Part shown: piece after piece, positions 45,892 through 52,764 of the stretch | Numbering within the stretch: position 1 is the stretch's first letter | How the letters are laid out: the number at the start of each line of letters is the position of its first letter | From: Chitinophaga caseinilytica | Lineage (GTDB): Bacteria; Bacteroidota; Bacteroidia; Chitinophagales; Chitinophagaceae | Assembly (NCBI RefSeq): GCF_038396765.1 | Contig: NZ_CP150096.1 | Location: 5,377,001-5,441,000 of the forward strand | Direction: 5' to 3' | Length of the DNA: 64,000 nt | Made by a program: the position numbers and the translations under genes | Notes under the pieces: model-generated | Database searches by the model: none | Told to the model about the DNA's origin: nothing | Seen by the model: the letters and a program-made list of their open reading frames with translations, nothing else

Positions 45892-46611
45892 ATGAACCGG
45901 AAAGAATTTCTGAAAGGCGGATTACTCCTCGGCGGCGCGGGCCTCATCCGGCCCGACGAAGCATTCGCTGCCAGTACCGACGGCGCACTACCCGACAAGC
46001 TCGTGGACGCCAACGGACAATTCGCCCTGAACCCGCTTCCGTACAACGAAACATTCCTGGAGCCGTACATGGATGCCGAAACGCTGCACCTCCATCACCA
46101 GTTCCACCACGGTGGCGCCGCAAAAGCCGCCAACAAAGACATCCAGCAAATTCAAAAGGCCGTAGCCGAAGGGAACTTTGAAACGGTCGATTACTGGACG
46201 AAAAAGCTATCCTACCATTTCAGCAGCCACCTGCTGCACACCATCTTCTGGACGAACCTCACCAATAAAAAAAGCGAGCCCACGGGTGAACTATTGAAAA
46301 AGATCGGGCAGCAGTTCGGCAGCTACGACAAACTGAAGGGCTACATCGCCGCCACCGCCAAGAACATCGACGGCAACGGCTGGGGCGTGCTGGCTTATCA
46401 GCCATATGCCGACACCCTCACCGTGATCCAGTGCGAGAACCACGAAAAGCTCCAGCAATGGGGCGCCATACCGATCCTGGTGATCGACGTTTGGGAGCAC
46501 GCGTATTATCTGAAATACAAAAACAAACGGCAGGATTTCGTCGATACCCTGTTCAACATCATCAATTGGGATAACGTGGCCGACCGGCTGAACATCGCCA
46601 GGAAGAAATAA
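45892..46611 (+). CDS. Exported Fe/Mn superoxide dismutase
   Basis: From the start at 45892 the product has 239 residues. A hydrophobic N-terminus (NRKEFLKGGLLLGGAGL) resembles a Tat signal with only one of the two arginines, and suggests export. The mature part is a complete Fe/Mn SOD: LHLHHQFHHGG (first metal His region), FSSHLLHTIFW (second His), GNGWGVLAYQP, and VIDVWEHAYYLKYKN (Asp and His ligands). It removes superoxide, which is formed when chromate is reduced, so its position 11 bases after chrA makes sense. Iron versus manganese preference cannot be decided by eye. Confidence 0.93.
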   Translation: MNRKEFLKGGLLLGGAGLIRPDEAFAASTDGALPDKLVDANGQFALNPLPYNETFLEPYMDAETLHLHHQFHHGGAAKAANKDIQQIQKAVAEGNFETVDYWTKKLSYHFSSHLLHTIFWTNLTNKKSEPTGELLKKIGQQFGSYDKLKGYIAATAKNIDGNGWGVLAYQPYADTLTVIQCENHEKLQQWGAIPILVIDVWEHAYYLKYKNKRQDFVDTLFNIINWDNVADRLNIARKK

Positions 46612-46624
46612 CCAACCATCACAT

Positions 46625-46996
46625 ATGAAACATCTCACATCTCTTATTCCCGTCCTGCTGACGGGCCAGATTCTTTTTGCCCAAACTTCCGACACCACCC
46701 GCCACCGCCGCCCCCTTTCCGTAGGTCTGGAAGGCATGGCCGGCGTTTCCTTCGGCGACAAGACCGTAGCGTTCAATGTCGGCGGCCCTCATCTCAAACT
46801 GAAGCTCGGGTCTTCCTGGAGCGTAGCCCTTGCGGCGTTCCCTTCATTACTGATCGTGGACCGCAAGGCGGAGCCCCGACTGGGCATCGGCCCCCGGCTG
46901 GATTACCGCAACCTGGTGCTGATCGTGCCTGCGTTTTTTCATAACAAGACAGACAGATGGATTTGGACCGCTGGTATCGGGTACAAGTTTCACTGA
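46625..46996 (+). CDS. Small secreted protein of unknown function
   Basis: The 123-residue product has a signal peptide (MKHLTSLIPVLLTGQILFAQ) and a mature part rich in beta-type segments (VGLEGMAGVSFGDKTVAFNV, LVLIVPAFF) ending in WTAGIGYKFH. An alternating pattern with a C-terminal aromatic end is typical of small outer-membrane beta-barrel proteins, which is inference. It starts 13 bases after the superoxide dismutase stop and so seems to be the last gene of the chromate operon. I do not recognise a named family. Confidence 0.7.
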   Translation: MKHLTSLIPVLLTGQILFAQTSDTTRHRRPLSVGLEGMAGVSFGDKTVAFNVGGPHLKLKLGSSWSVALAAFPSLLIVDRKAEPRLGIGPRLDYRNLVLIVPAFFHNKTDRWIWTAGIGYKFH

Positions 46997-47157
46997 AGTT
47001 GAATTACACAGGTTGGAAAGCATGATTTCCAACAAATCATAGTAAAAAAGTATTTCCCCACCTTAAACCGGAACAGCCGATTTCAATTAAAAACAGACAA
47101 TCCGAATCTTGCTTTTATTTGAAAATCTGAAAGAAAATCAACTACGCAAGAAACGGA

Positions 47158-47188
47158 TTGAACACGATAAACCACCGCCCTACTTTTG
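47158..47188 (+). promoter_or_regulatory. Bacteroidota promoter (TTG-N20-TACTTTTG) for the SnoaL-like gene
   Basis: TTG at 47158-47160 and TACTTTTG at 47181-47188, separated by 20 bases, fit the TTG/TAnnTTTG consensus. The start codon of the SnoaL-like gene is 47 bases further. The surrounding 46997-47235 gap is AT-rich and holds no gene. Confidence 0.65.
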
Positions 47189-47235
47189 ATTTATCAAACA
47201 GGTAAAATTCTTCACTCATTCTAAAATTTCAAACC

Positions 47236-47697
47236 ATGGAAAATCAAAAAACAAAAGAAGAGCTGAACAAAGAAGTAGTGGTACGCTGGTTTACGCATTT
47301 CTGGGGAGAAACGGTTGATCTCTCCATCGTAGATGAAATCGCATCGCCCGGCATGCTGCTGAAATACTCGCTGCATGAGCCCCGCAACGGCCGTGAAGAT
47401 ATCAAGGCATTCATGATGGATTTCCGCGCGGCATTCCCGGACTTGAATTTCTGGGGCACGGCAGATCTGATCGCGGAAGGCGATTATGTAGTAGGCCAAT
47501 GGGAAGGCGGCGGCACGCACACGGGCGGCGCTTTCAGTGACTTCCTGGCAGGCTCACTGCCTGCATCCACCGGAAAGAAAATGCATTTCACCGGCACCAC
47601 CGTGCTGAAAGTAGTGGATGGAAAAATCGTTGAGGAAATCGGGCTCGATGATGGTGTTACGGCTTTAACGCAACTGGGTTTATTGAAAACCATTTAA
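47236..47697 (+). CDS. SnoaL-like/ester cyclase family protein
   Basis: This 153-residue cytosolic protein has the NTF2-like SnoaL fold pattern: an N-terminal helix with VVVRWFTHFWGE, HEPRNGREDIKAFMMDFRAAFPDL (the family's loop before the strand with FPD), VVGQWEGGGTHTG, and KMHFTGTTVLKVVDGKIVEE. Family members include polyketide cyclases, limonene-epoxide-hydrolase relatives and many small enzymes of unknown use. It has its own promoter and a terminator directly after, so it is a single-gene unit. The conserved His and Asp positions of real cyclases cannot be confirmed. The substrate is unknown. Confidence 0.82.
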   Translation: MENQKTKEELNKEVVVRWFTHFWGETVDLSIVDEIASPGMLLKYSLHEPRNGREDIKAFMMDFRAAFPDLNFWGTADLIAEGDYVVGQWEGGGTHTGGAFSDFLAGSLPASTGKKMHFTGTTVLKVVDGKIVEEIGLDDGVTALTQLGLLKTI

Positions 47698-47723
47698 CGT
47701 GGAAGTTAAATGCTAATTGAGCG

Positions 47724-47758
47724 AAAGCCGCGCGGGCCAATTGAGCCGCGCGGCTTTT
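47724..47758 (+). terminator. Terminator after the SnoaL-like gene
   Basis: AAAGCCGCGCGG (47724-47735) pairs with 47746-47757 around a ten-base loop, ending in four T and a T-rich tail. Confidence 0.88.
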
Positions 47759-47775
47759 CATTTTGGGTAAATGGT

Positions 47776-48257
47776 GAAGTAAAGCCTTTTATGAAATCGC
47801 GCTTTCCCATTTCCTCCTGCCCTTCGCGCATCCGGATGGCCGCGTCTGCATCGTAGGCAACCCCAACACCTGGCCGGAAGACGATATCGCCGCCACCAGG
47901 AGGTTATTGCAGCCGCAGGGCCCCGTTATTCTCGTTGGGCATTCCTATGGCGGTGCAATTATTTCTGTTGACGGAAACGCAGGAAATGTTGCCGGCCTCA
48001 TGTACATAGGCGCATTCCCACCGGAAAAAGGTGAATCTTTGGGAGGCTTGCTGAGCAAATATCCGCTCGAAATCTGGGGATCCTGTCGCCCACCGAAGAC
48101 CACTCGTTGCCCACGGCAACGCTTCTTCGCGAAACGGGCCAACAGGAAAGCCACCGGGCGCAAAGGCAGCCACGCTATTTTCATCTCGCAGCCCAAAGCC
48201 GTGGCAGATGTGATAGAGGCCGCGGCAAAGGGTTCCGCGAAAAAATCGCAACGTTGA
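47776..48257 (+). pseudogene. Truncated alpha/beta hydrolase remnant
   Basis: One plus-strand frame, open from just after a stop near 47775, encodes the middle of an alpha/beta hydrolase: WPEDDIAATRRLLQPQGPVI, then the nucleophile elbow LVGHSYGGAI and VAGLMYIGAFPPEKGESLGG. After LLSKYPLEIWG the sequence degrades, then a family-like C-terminal end appears (HAIFISQPKAVADVIEAA). The N-terminal strand with its HG oxyanion motif is missing, there is no good start codon, and the part between the elbow and the end is far too short. I read this as an inactive remnant with an N-terminal truncation and an internal deletion. It lies directly before an intact hydrolase of a different type. Confidence 0.65.
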
Positions 48258-48276
48258 TAAACTAAACTGCTGCATA

Positions 48277-49317
48277 ATGGCAACAACAAGAAGATACAGT
48301 CGCCGCAATTTCCTGTTGAGCGCTTCGGAACTGGCGATGTTCAGCCTGGCGAGCTCCGCATTCGCCCTACCCTTGCCGGACAATTCGCCGGTAACACTTC
48401 CGGCACCGGGTGCTTCGTTCGGCCCCATCAAGCAAATCAATGCCGGTGTGTTGAACATCGGCTACGCCGAATCCGGGCCGGGAAACGGCCGCGTGGTAAT
48501 CCTGATCCATGGCTGGCCCTACGACATTCATACCTACGCAGCCGTTGCGCCTATATTGGCTGCCAAAGGCTACCGGGTGATTGTGCCCTATCTGCGGGGA
48601 TACGGATCTACGCGCTTCCTTTCCGCAGATACCCCGCGCAATGGCCAGCAATCGGCCATCGCGGCGGATATCATCGCGCTGATGGATGCGCTCGGGATCA
48701 AAAAGGCGATCGTCGGCGGTTGCGACTGGGGCGCCAGAACGGCCAATATCCTCGCGGCGTTGTGGCCGGAGCGGGTGAAAGCCATGGTTTCGGTGAGCGG
48801 CTACCTGATCGGCAACCAGAAAGCCGGCCAGGTGCCGCTGGAACCTGCCGCGGAATTACAATGGTGGTATCAATATTACTTTTCGACGGAACGTGGCAGG
48901 GCCGGGTATGAAAAATACACCGCAGCGTTCGCCAAACTCATCTGGCAGATCGCTTCGCCGCAATGGAAATTCTCCGACGCCACTTTCCAGCAAAGCGCGA
49001 CATCGTTCGATAATCCGGACCATGTCAGCATCGTGATCCACAACTATCGCTGGCGGCTGGGACTGGCCGAAGGAGAGCCGCAATTCGACGAACTGGAGAA
49101 GAAGCTGGCGGAAGCCCCTCCCATCACCGTTCCCAGCATTACGATGGAAGGCGATGCCAACGGCGCGCCCCATCCGCCGGAAAAAGCATATGCGAATAAA
49201 TTCACGGGCAAATACCGGCACATCGCGCTGACCGGCGGGATCGGGCACAACCTGCCGCAGGAAGCGCCGCAGGCTTTCGCCGACGCGATCATCGAGGTAG
49301 ACGCCTATCCGGCCTGA
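48277..49317 (+). CDS. Tat-exported alpha/beta hydrolase (epoxide hydrolase/dehalogenase type)
   Basis: The 346-residue protein opens with a twin-arginine signal (YSRRNFLLSASELAMFSL). The core has the oxyanion motif LIHGWPYDIHTY, PYLRGYGSTRF, the nucleophile elbow GGCDWGARTA with aspartate as nucleophile, and a late GIGHNLPQEAP with the catalytic histidine. An Asp nucleophile in the sequence GCDWG marks epoxide hydrolases and haloalkane dehalogenases, not esterases. The missing second epoxide-hydrolase Tyr cannot be judged by eye. The gene follows the broken hydrolase by 20 bases and has no other functional partner nearby. It should act in the periplasm; its substrate is unknown. Confidence 0.85.
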   Translation: MATTRRYSRRNFLLSASELAMFSLASSAFALPLPDNSPVTLPAPGASFGPIKQINAGVLNIGYAESGPGNGRVVILIHGWPYDIHTYAAVAPILAAKGYRVIVPYLRGYGSTRFLSADTPRNGQQSAIAADIIALMDALGIKKAIVGGCDWGARTANILAALWPERVKAMVSVSGYLIGNQKAGQVPLEPAAELQWWYQYYFSTERGRAGYEKYTAAFAKLIWQIASPQWKFSDATFQQSATSFDNPDHVSIVIHNYRWRLGLAEGEPQFDELEKKLAEAPPITVPSITMEGDANGAPHPPEKAYANKFTGKYRHIALTGGIGHNLPQEAPQAFADAIIEVDAYPA

Positions 49318-49325
49318 TTTCCTCC

Positions 49326-49366
49326 GGTTGAGGTTATTCCAATTCCAGGGCTTCTATCTTTTTTTA
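49326..49366 (-). repeat. Short copy of the 3' end of the ParS-type antitoxin gene
   Basis: On the minus strand this stretch reads K-I-E-A-L-E-L-E-stop, closely like the K-R-M-E-T-L-E-L-Q-stop end of the antitoxin gene at 60209. At DNA level GTTATTxCAATTCCAGGG is shared at both places. An in-frame stop just upstream and the absence of any longer frame make it a remnant. Confidence 0.5.
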
Positions 49367-49530
49367 TAGATACTGAAATTGGGATTTGTCGCTACATCAA
49401 CAGTTAAGCTATTGATATTCTGTAACTAATGAATATATAATTATCATACCAAAATTAGCATTCCCGCAAAGGGACTATTCGATTTCAAAAAATAATGCTA
49501 AAAATGTTTGCCGGCAATTCAAATCCATCG

Positions 49531-49546
49531 TAATATTGCAATATTA
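49531..49546. promoter_or_regulatory. Palindromic ArsR operator overlapping the arsR start
   Basis: TAATATTGCAATATTA is a perfect 16-bp palindrome whose last base is the first base of the arsR ATG. ArsR-type repressors bind such AT-rich dyads, so self-repression is likely. A related sequence stands before arsM (49900-49914). Confidence 0.7.
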
Positions 49547-49875
49547 TGGGAGCTACCAAGACCGATCTATTCACCAAACAGCAAAACGACATCGCCAACA
49601 TGGCAAAAGCACTGGCGCACCCCGCCCGCATCGCCATTTTGCAGCATCTCGTGAAGATCAACGCCTGCATCGGCGGCGATCTGGTAGAAGAGCTCGGCCT
49701 CGCACAGGCAACGATCTCCCAGCACCTCAAAGAGCTGAAAGCCGTAGGGCTGATCCAGGGCACCGTGGAAGGTACCTCCATCTGCTACTGCATCAACCCG
49801 AAAACCTGGATGCAATACCGTAACCTTTTCGACAAATTCTTCGATAGCAGCATTTCCGAGGGCAGTTGCTGCTAA
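49546..49875 (+). CDS. arsR: ArsR family arsenic-responsive repressor
   Basis: The 109-residue winged-helix protein has [14 protein letters not shown] in the first helices and the DNA-reading helix [20 protein letters not shown], followed by the wing [12 protein letters not shown]. Several cysteines could bind arsenite: Cys in KINACIGGD, the CYC in the wing and the terminal SCC. It should repress the arsenic genes that follow until trivalent arsenic is present. The start overlaps a perfect palindrome that is the likely operator, leaving almost no leader. The arsM start is 55 bases downstream. Confidence 0.93.
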   Translation: MGATKTDLFTKQQNDIANMAKALAHPARIAILQHLVKINACIGGDLVEELGLAQATISQHLKELKAVGLIQGTVEGTSICYCINPKTWMQYRNLFDKFFDSSISEGSCC

Positions 49876-49899
49876 TATTTTTTTGCCCTTATATATCGC

Positions 49900-49914
49900 A
49901 ATATTGCAATTATA
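49900..49914. promoter_or_regulatory. Second ArsR-like operator before arsM
   Basis: AATATTGCAATTATA matches the arsR operator (AATATTGCAATATTA) in 12 of 15 bases, and sits inside the inverted repeat GCAATATTGC. It lies in the 55-base gap between arsR and arsM, so the methyltransferase genes may be repressed from here as well. Confidence 0.6.
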
Positions 49915-49930
49915 CGAACAACTTATTACA

Positions 49931-50773
49931 ATGCCTACAGATCAAGAACTGAAAGACCTCGTCCGCGAGAAATACGGCAACATTGCCCTGCAGGATAAAG
50001 ATACCAACGCCTCCTCCTGCTGCGGCGCTTCCTGCTGCTCCGACGAAATATATAACATCATGAGCGAAGACTACACCCAGCTCGAAGGCTATAACGCAGA
50101 CGCCGACCTCGGCCTCGGTTGTGGCCTCCCCACGCAATTCGCAAAGATCCAACCCGGCAACGTGGTGATCGACCTGGGCTCCGGCGCCGGCAACGACGCT
50201 TTCATCGCCCGCGCAGAAACCGGCGAAACCGGCAAGGTGATCGGGATCGACTTCACCGACGCCATGATCGCCAAAGCCCGCCATAATGCGGAAGTCCGCG
50301 GCTTCCACAACGTCGAGTTCCGCCAGGGCGACATCGAGCAGATGCCCGTGAGCGACAACGTGGCCGACGTCATCGTGAGCAACTGCGTGCTGAACCTGGT
50401 GCCCAACAAAAACGGCGTCTTCTCTGAAATCTTCCGCGTCCTGAAGCCCGGCGGCCACTTCAGCATCTCCGACGTGGTGCTCACCGGCAACCTCCCCGCT
50501 TCCCTGAAAGAAGCCGCTGAAATGTACGCAGGCTGCGTATCCGGCGCCAGCCCGAAAGAAGTATACCTCGAGCTGATCGCGCAGAACGGCTTCCAGCACA
50601 TCACCATCCAGAAGGAAAAAGCCATCATCATCCCTGACGATATTCTCGAAAAATACCTCACTCCGGAAGAACTGGCCGGTTTCAAGTCACAACAGGCAGG
50701 CATATTCAGCATTACCGTTTACGCGGAAAAACCGGCGGAGAGCTGCTGCACACCTGGTTCCGGATGTTGCTAA
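49931..50773 (+). CDS. arsM: Arsenite methyltransferase ArsM
   Basis: The start at 49931 gives 280 residues. This enzyme methylates arsenite with S-adenosylmethionine. Features are an N-terminal Cys cluster (ASSCCGASCC), LGLGCGLPTQFAKI (the ArsM-specific GCGNP-like region), the SAM motif VIDLGSGAGNDAFIAR, VSNCVLNLVPNK with an arsenic-binding Cys, FSISDVVLTG, and YAGCVSGA with the last binding Cys. The C-terminus ends in a second Cys cluster (ESCCTPGSGCC). It is in the arsR-arsM-ACR3-arsC order and shares an ArsR-type operator upstream. Confidence 0.95.
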   Translation: MPTDQELKDLVREKYGNIALQDKDTNASSCCGASCCSDEIYNIMSEDYTQLEGYNADADLGLGCGLPTQFAKIQPGNVVIDLGSGAGNDAFIARAETGETGKVIGIDFTDAMIAKARHNAEVRGFHNVEFRQGDIEQMPVSDNVADVIVSNCVLNLVPNKNGVFSEIFRVLKPGGHFSISDVVLTGNLPASLKEAAEMYAGCVSGASPKEVYLELIAQNGFQHITIQKEKAIIIPDDILEKYLTPEELAGFKSQQAGIFSITVYAEKPAESCCTPGSGCC

Positions 50774-50808
50774 TTCACCCATTCATCAACGACAAGTATT
50801 AGATCCAT

Positions 50809-51897
50809 ATGTCTGCAAATGATTGCACGCCGGCAGCTGGCCGCAAACGCCTGGGGTTCCTCGACCGTTACCTCACCCTTTGGATTTTCCTCGCTATGGC
50901 GGCAGGCGTCGGCATCGGGTATTTCATCCCGTCCAGCGCCGGCTTCATCAATTCCTTCTCGACCGGTACCACCAACATCCCGCTGGCGATCGGCCTCATC
51001 CTCATGATGTACCCGCCGCTGGCAAAGGTGAACTACGGTAAAATGGGCGAAGTGTTCCGCAATACGAAGATCCTCGGCGCATCGCTGCTGCTCAACTGGG
51101 TGATCGGCCCTGTGCTGATGTTCGGCCTGGCGGTGCTCTTCCTGCACGGCTATCCGGAATACATGATCGGGCTGATCCTCATCGGGCTGGCCCGCTGCAT
51201 CGCCATGGTGATCGTGTGGAACGAGCTGGCGGAAGGCAACCGCGAATACGCCGCCGGGCTCGTGGCCCTGAACAGCGTGTTCCAGGTGCTGCTGTACAGC
51301 GTATACGCGTGGTTCTTCATTACCGTGTTACCACCGGTATTCGGCATGAAAGGGCTGGAAGTAAATATCACCATCGGCCAGATTGCGGAAAGCGTAGCCA
51401 TTTACCTGGGTATTCCGTTCGCCGCCGGCATCATTAGCCGCTTCGCGCTGATCCGCTGGAAAGGGGAAAAATGGTTCCAGGAGAAGTTCGTACCCGTGAT
51501 TTCCCCGATCACCCTCATCGCGCTGCTGTTCACCATCGTGGTGATGTTCAGCCTGAAGGGCGAACTGATCGTACAGATCCCGATGGACGTGGTACGCATC
51601 GCCATCCCGCTTGCCATTTACTTCGTCATCATGTTCCTCGTGAGCATGTTCATAGGTAAATCCCTCGGCGCTGACTACTCGAAAAACGCCTCCATCGCCT
51701 TTACGGCGGCGGGTAACAACTTCGAGTTGGCGATCGCCGTAGCCATCGGTGTGTTCGGCATCAACAGCGGACAGGCATTTGCCGGCGTGATCGGCCCGTT
51801 GGTGGAAGTCCCAGCTCTGATTGCCCTGGTGAACGTGGCGTTCTGGCTGCGGAAACGCTGGTACGGCAATCCGGAAGAAAAAGCATTGCAAGTATAA
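50809..51897 (+). CDS. arsB: ACR3 family arsenite efflux transporter
   Basis: The 362-residue inner-membrane protein has the ACR3 hallmarks: about ten helices, [17 protein letters not shown] after helix 2, [20 protein letters not shown] with the essential Cys, [18 protein letters not shown], and [21 protein letters not shown] in the second half. It exports arsenite as a proton antiporter. It lies 35 bases after arsM and 21 before arsC, in the same transcript. The family is ACR3, not the ArsB type of Escherichia coli, although the symbol arsB is widely used. Confidence 0.95.
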   Translation: MSANDCTPAAGRKRLGFLDRYLTLWIFLAMAAGVGIGYFIPSSAGFINSFSTGTTNIPLAIGLILMMYPPLAKVNYGKMGEVFRNTKILGASLLLNWVIGPVLMFGLAVLFLHGYPEYMIGLILIGLARCIAMVIVWNELAEGNREYAAGLVALNSVFQVLLYSVYAWFFITVLPPVFGMKGLEVNITIGQIAESVAIYLGIPFAAGIISRFALIRWKGEKWFQEKFVPVISPITLIALLFTIVVMFSLKGELIVQIPMDVVRIAIPLAIYFVIMFLVSMFIGKSLGADYSKNASIAFTAAGNNFELAIAVAIGVFGINSGQAFAGVIGPLVEVPALIALVNVAFWLRKRWYGNPEEKALQV

Positions 51898-51918
51898 ACT
51901 CAAAACCTACTATTCCAA

Positions 51919-52347
51919 ATGAAGAAGATCCTGGTCCTTTGCACCGGCAACAGCTGCCGCAGCCAGATAGCAGAAGGCTATCTCCGCCACTTCGCGGGCG
52001 ACGCAGCAGAAGTATATAGCGCAGGCGTGGAAACGCACGGCGTCAATCCCCGCGCCATCGCCACCATGGCGGAAGACGGCATCGATATCTCCGGCCACAC
52101 ATCCAACAATATCTCTGAATACACCGGCATCGATTTCGACTATGTGGTGACCGTTTGCGACCATGCGAAGGAACGCTGCCCTGTATTCCCTTCGCGCGCG
52201 CAGCAATTCCATGAGAATTTCCCCGACCCGGCGAAAGCCACGGGCACGGAAGAAGAAGTTACGGAGCAGTTCCGCGAGGTACGGCAGATCATCCGCAACT
52301 ATTTTGAACAATTCGTCAATAAGTACGTCAAAACTGGAACTGCCTAA
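51919..52347 (+). CDS. arsC: Arsenate reductase, low-molecular-weight phosphatase type
   Basis: The 142-residue enzyme reduces arsenate to arsenite so it can be exported or methylated. It has the phosphatase P-loop with catalytic Cys in VLCTGNSCRSQIAEG (residues 6-20), the SAGVETHGVNPRAI segment, and DYVVTVCDHAKERCPVFP with the two further cysteines of the redox relay, then FPDPAKATG. This is the thioredoxin-coupled class. It is the last intact gene of the arsenic operon and is followed by a broken phosphoesterase gene. Confidence 0.95.
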   Translation: MKKILVLCTGNSCRSQIAEGYLRHFAGDAAEVYSAGVETHGVNPRAIATMAEDGIDISGHTSNNISEYTGIDFDYVVTVCDHAKERCPVFPSRAQQFHENFPDPAKATGTEEEVTEQFREVRQIIRNYFEQFVNKYVKTGTA

Positions 52348-52357
52348 ACCGCAACCG

Positions 52358-52662
52358 ATGAAAATTGCGCTATTCTTGAATATTCACGCGAACCTGAAGC
52401 CTTGTTTGCCGACCTGGACAAGCGCAAACCCCACGCCGTTTACTGCCTCGGCGACCTGGTGGGCTACAATATCTGGCTTTACGAAGTGATCCGGGCGATC
52501 TGCAAGCTCAGTATCCCGACCATCGCCGGTAACAATGACCAGGGCATCGGCCCGATGAGCCATGAATGCTGCGGCGCCTCCATCTGGAGGCGCCGCAGCG
52601 ACGCGTCAAACGCCTTGAAAACACCGAATCCAAGGAAATCCCAACGGAACCCGCCATGAAAT
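52358..52662 (+). pseudogene. Broken metallophosphoesterase gene at the end of the arsenic operon
   Basis: An ATG at 52358, eleven bases after arsC, begins MKIALFLNIHANL, the start of calcineurin-like phosphoesterases. The frame then shifts; from 52402 another frame carries FADLDKRKPHAVYCLGDLVG (second metal motif GDxxG) and IPTIAGNNDQGIG (GNxD motif). About 20 residues later the homology stops at a perfect 13-bp inverted repeat, and the expected C-terminal half with its metal-binding histidines is missing. I read this as a decayed gene. Intact relatives follow arsenic genes in some Bacteroidota, which is from memory and not checked. Confidence 0.75.
52570..52597. repeat. Perfect 13-bp inverted repeat in the broken phosphoesterase gene
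   Basis: TGCGGCGCCTCCA (52570-52582) and its exact complement (52585-52597) are separated by two bases. There is no T run after it, so it is not a classic terminator. It marks the point where phosphoesterase homology ends. Confidence 0.85.
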
Positions 52663-52764
52663 CGAAAATATCTTAATCAAAAAGCATTACGAGGATACCC
52701 CAACTTTCGACGGTATCTATTCCTGTTTTGAATTTCAATTTTCATGTATTGATGTAAACGATGC

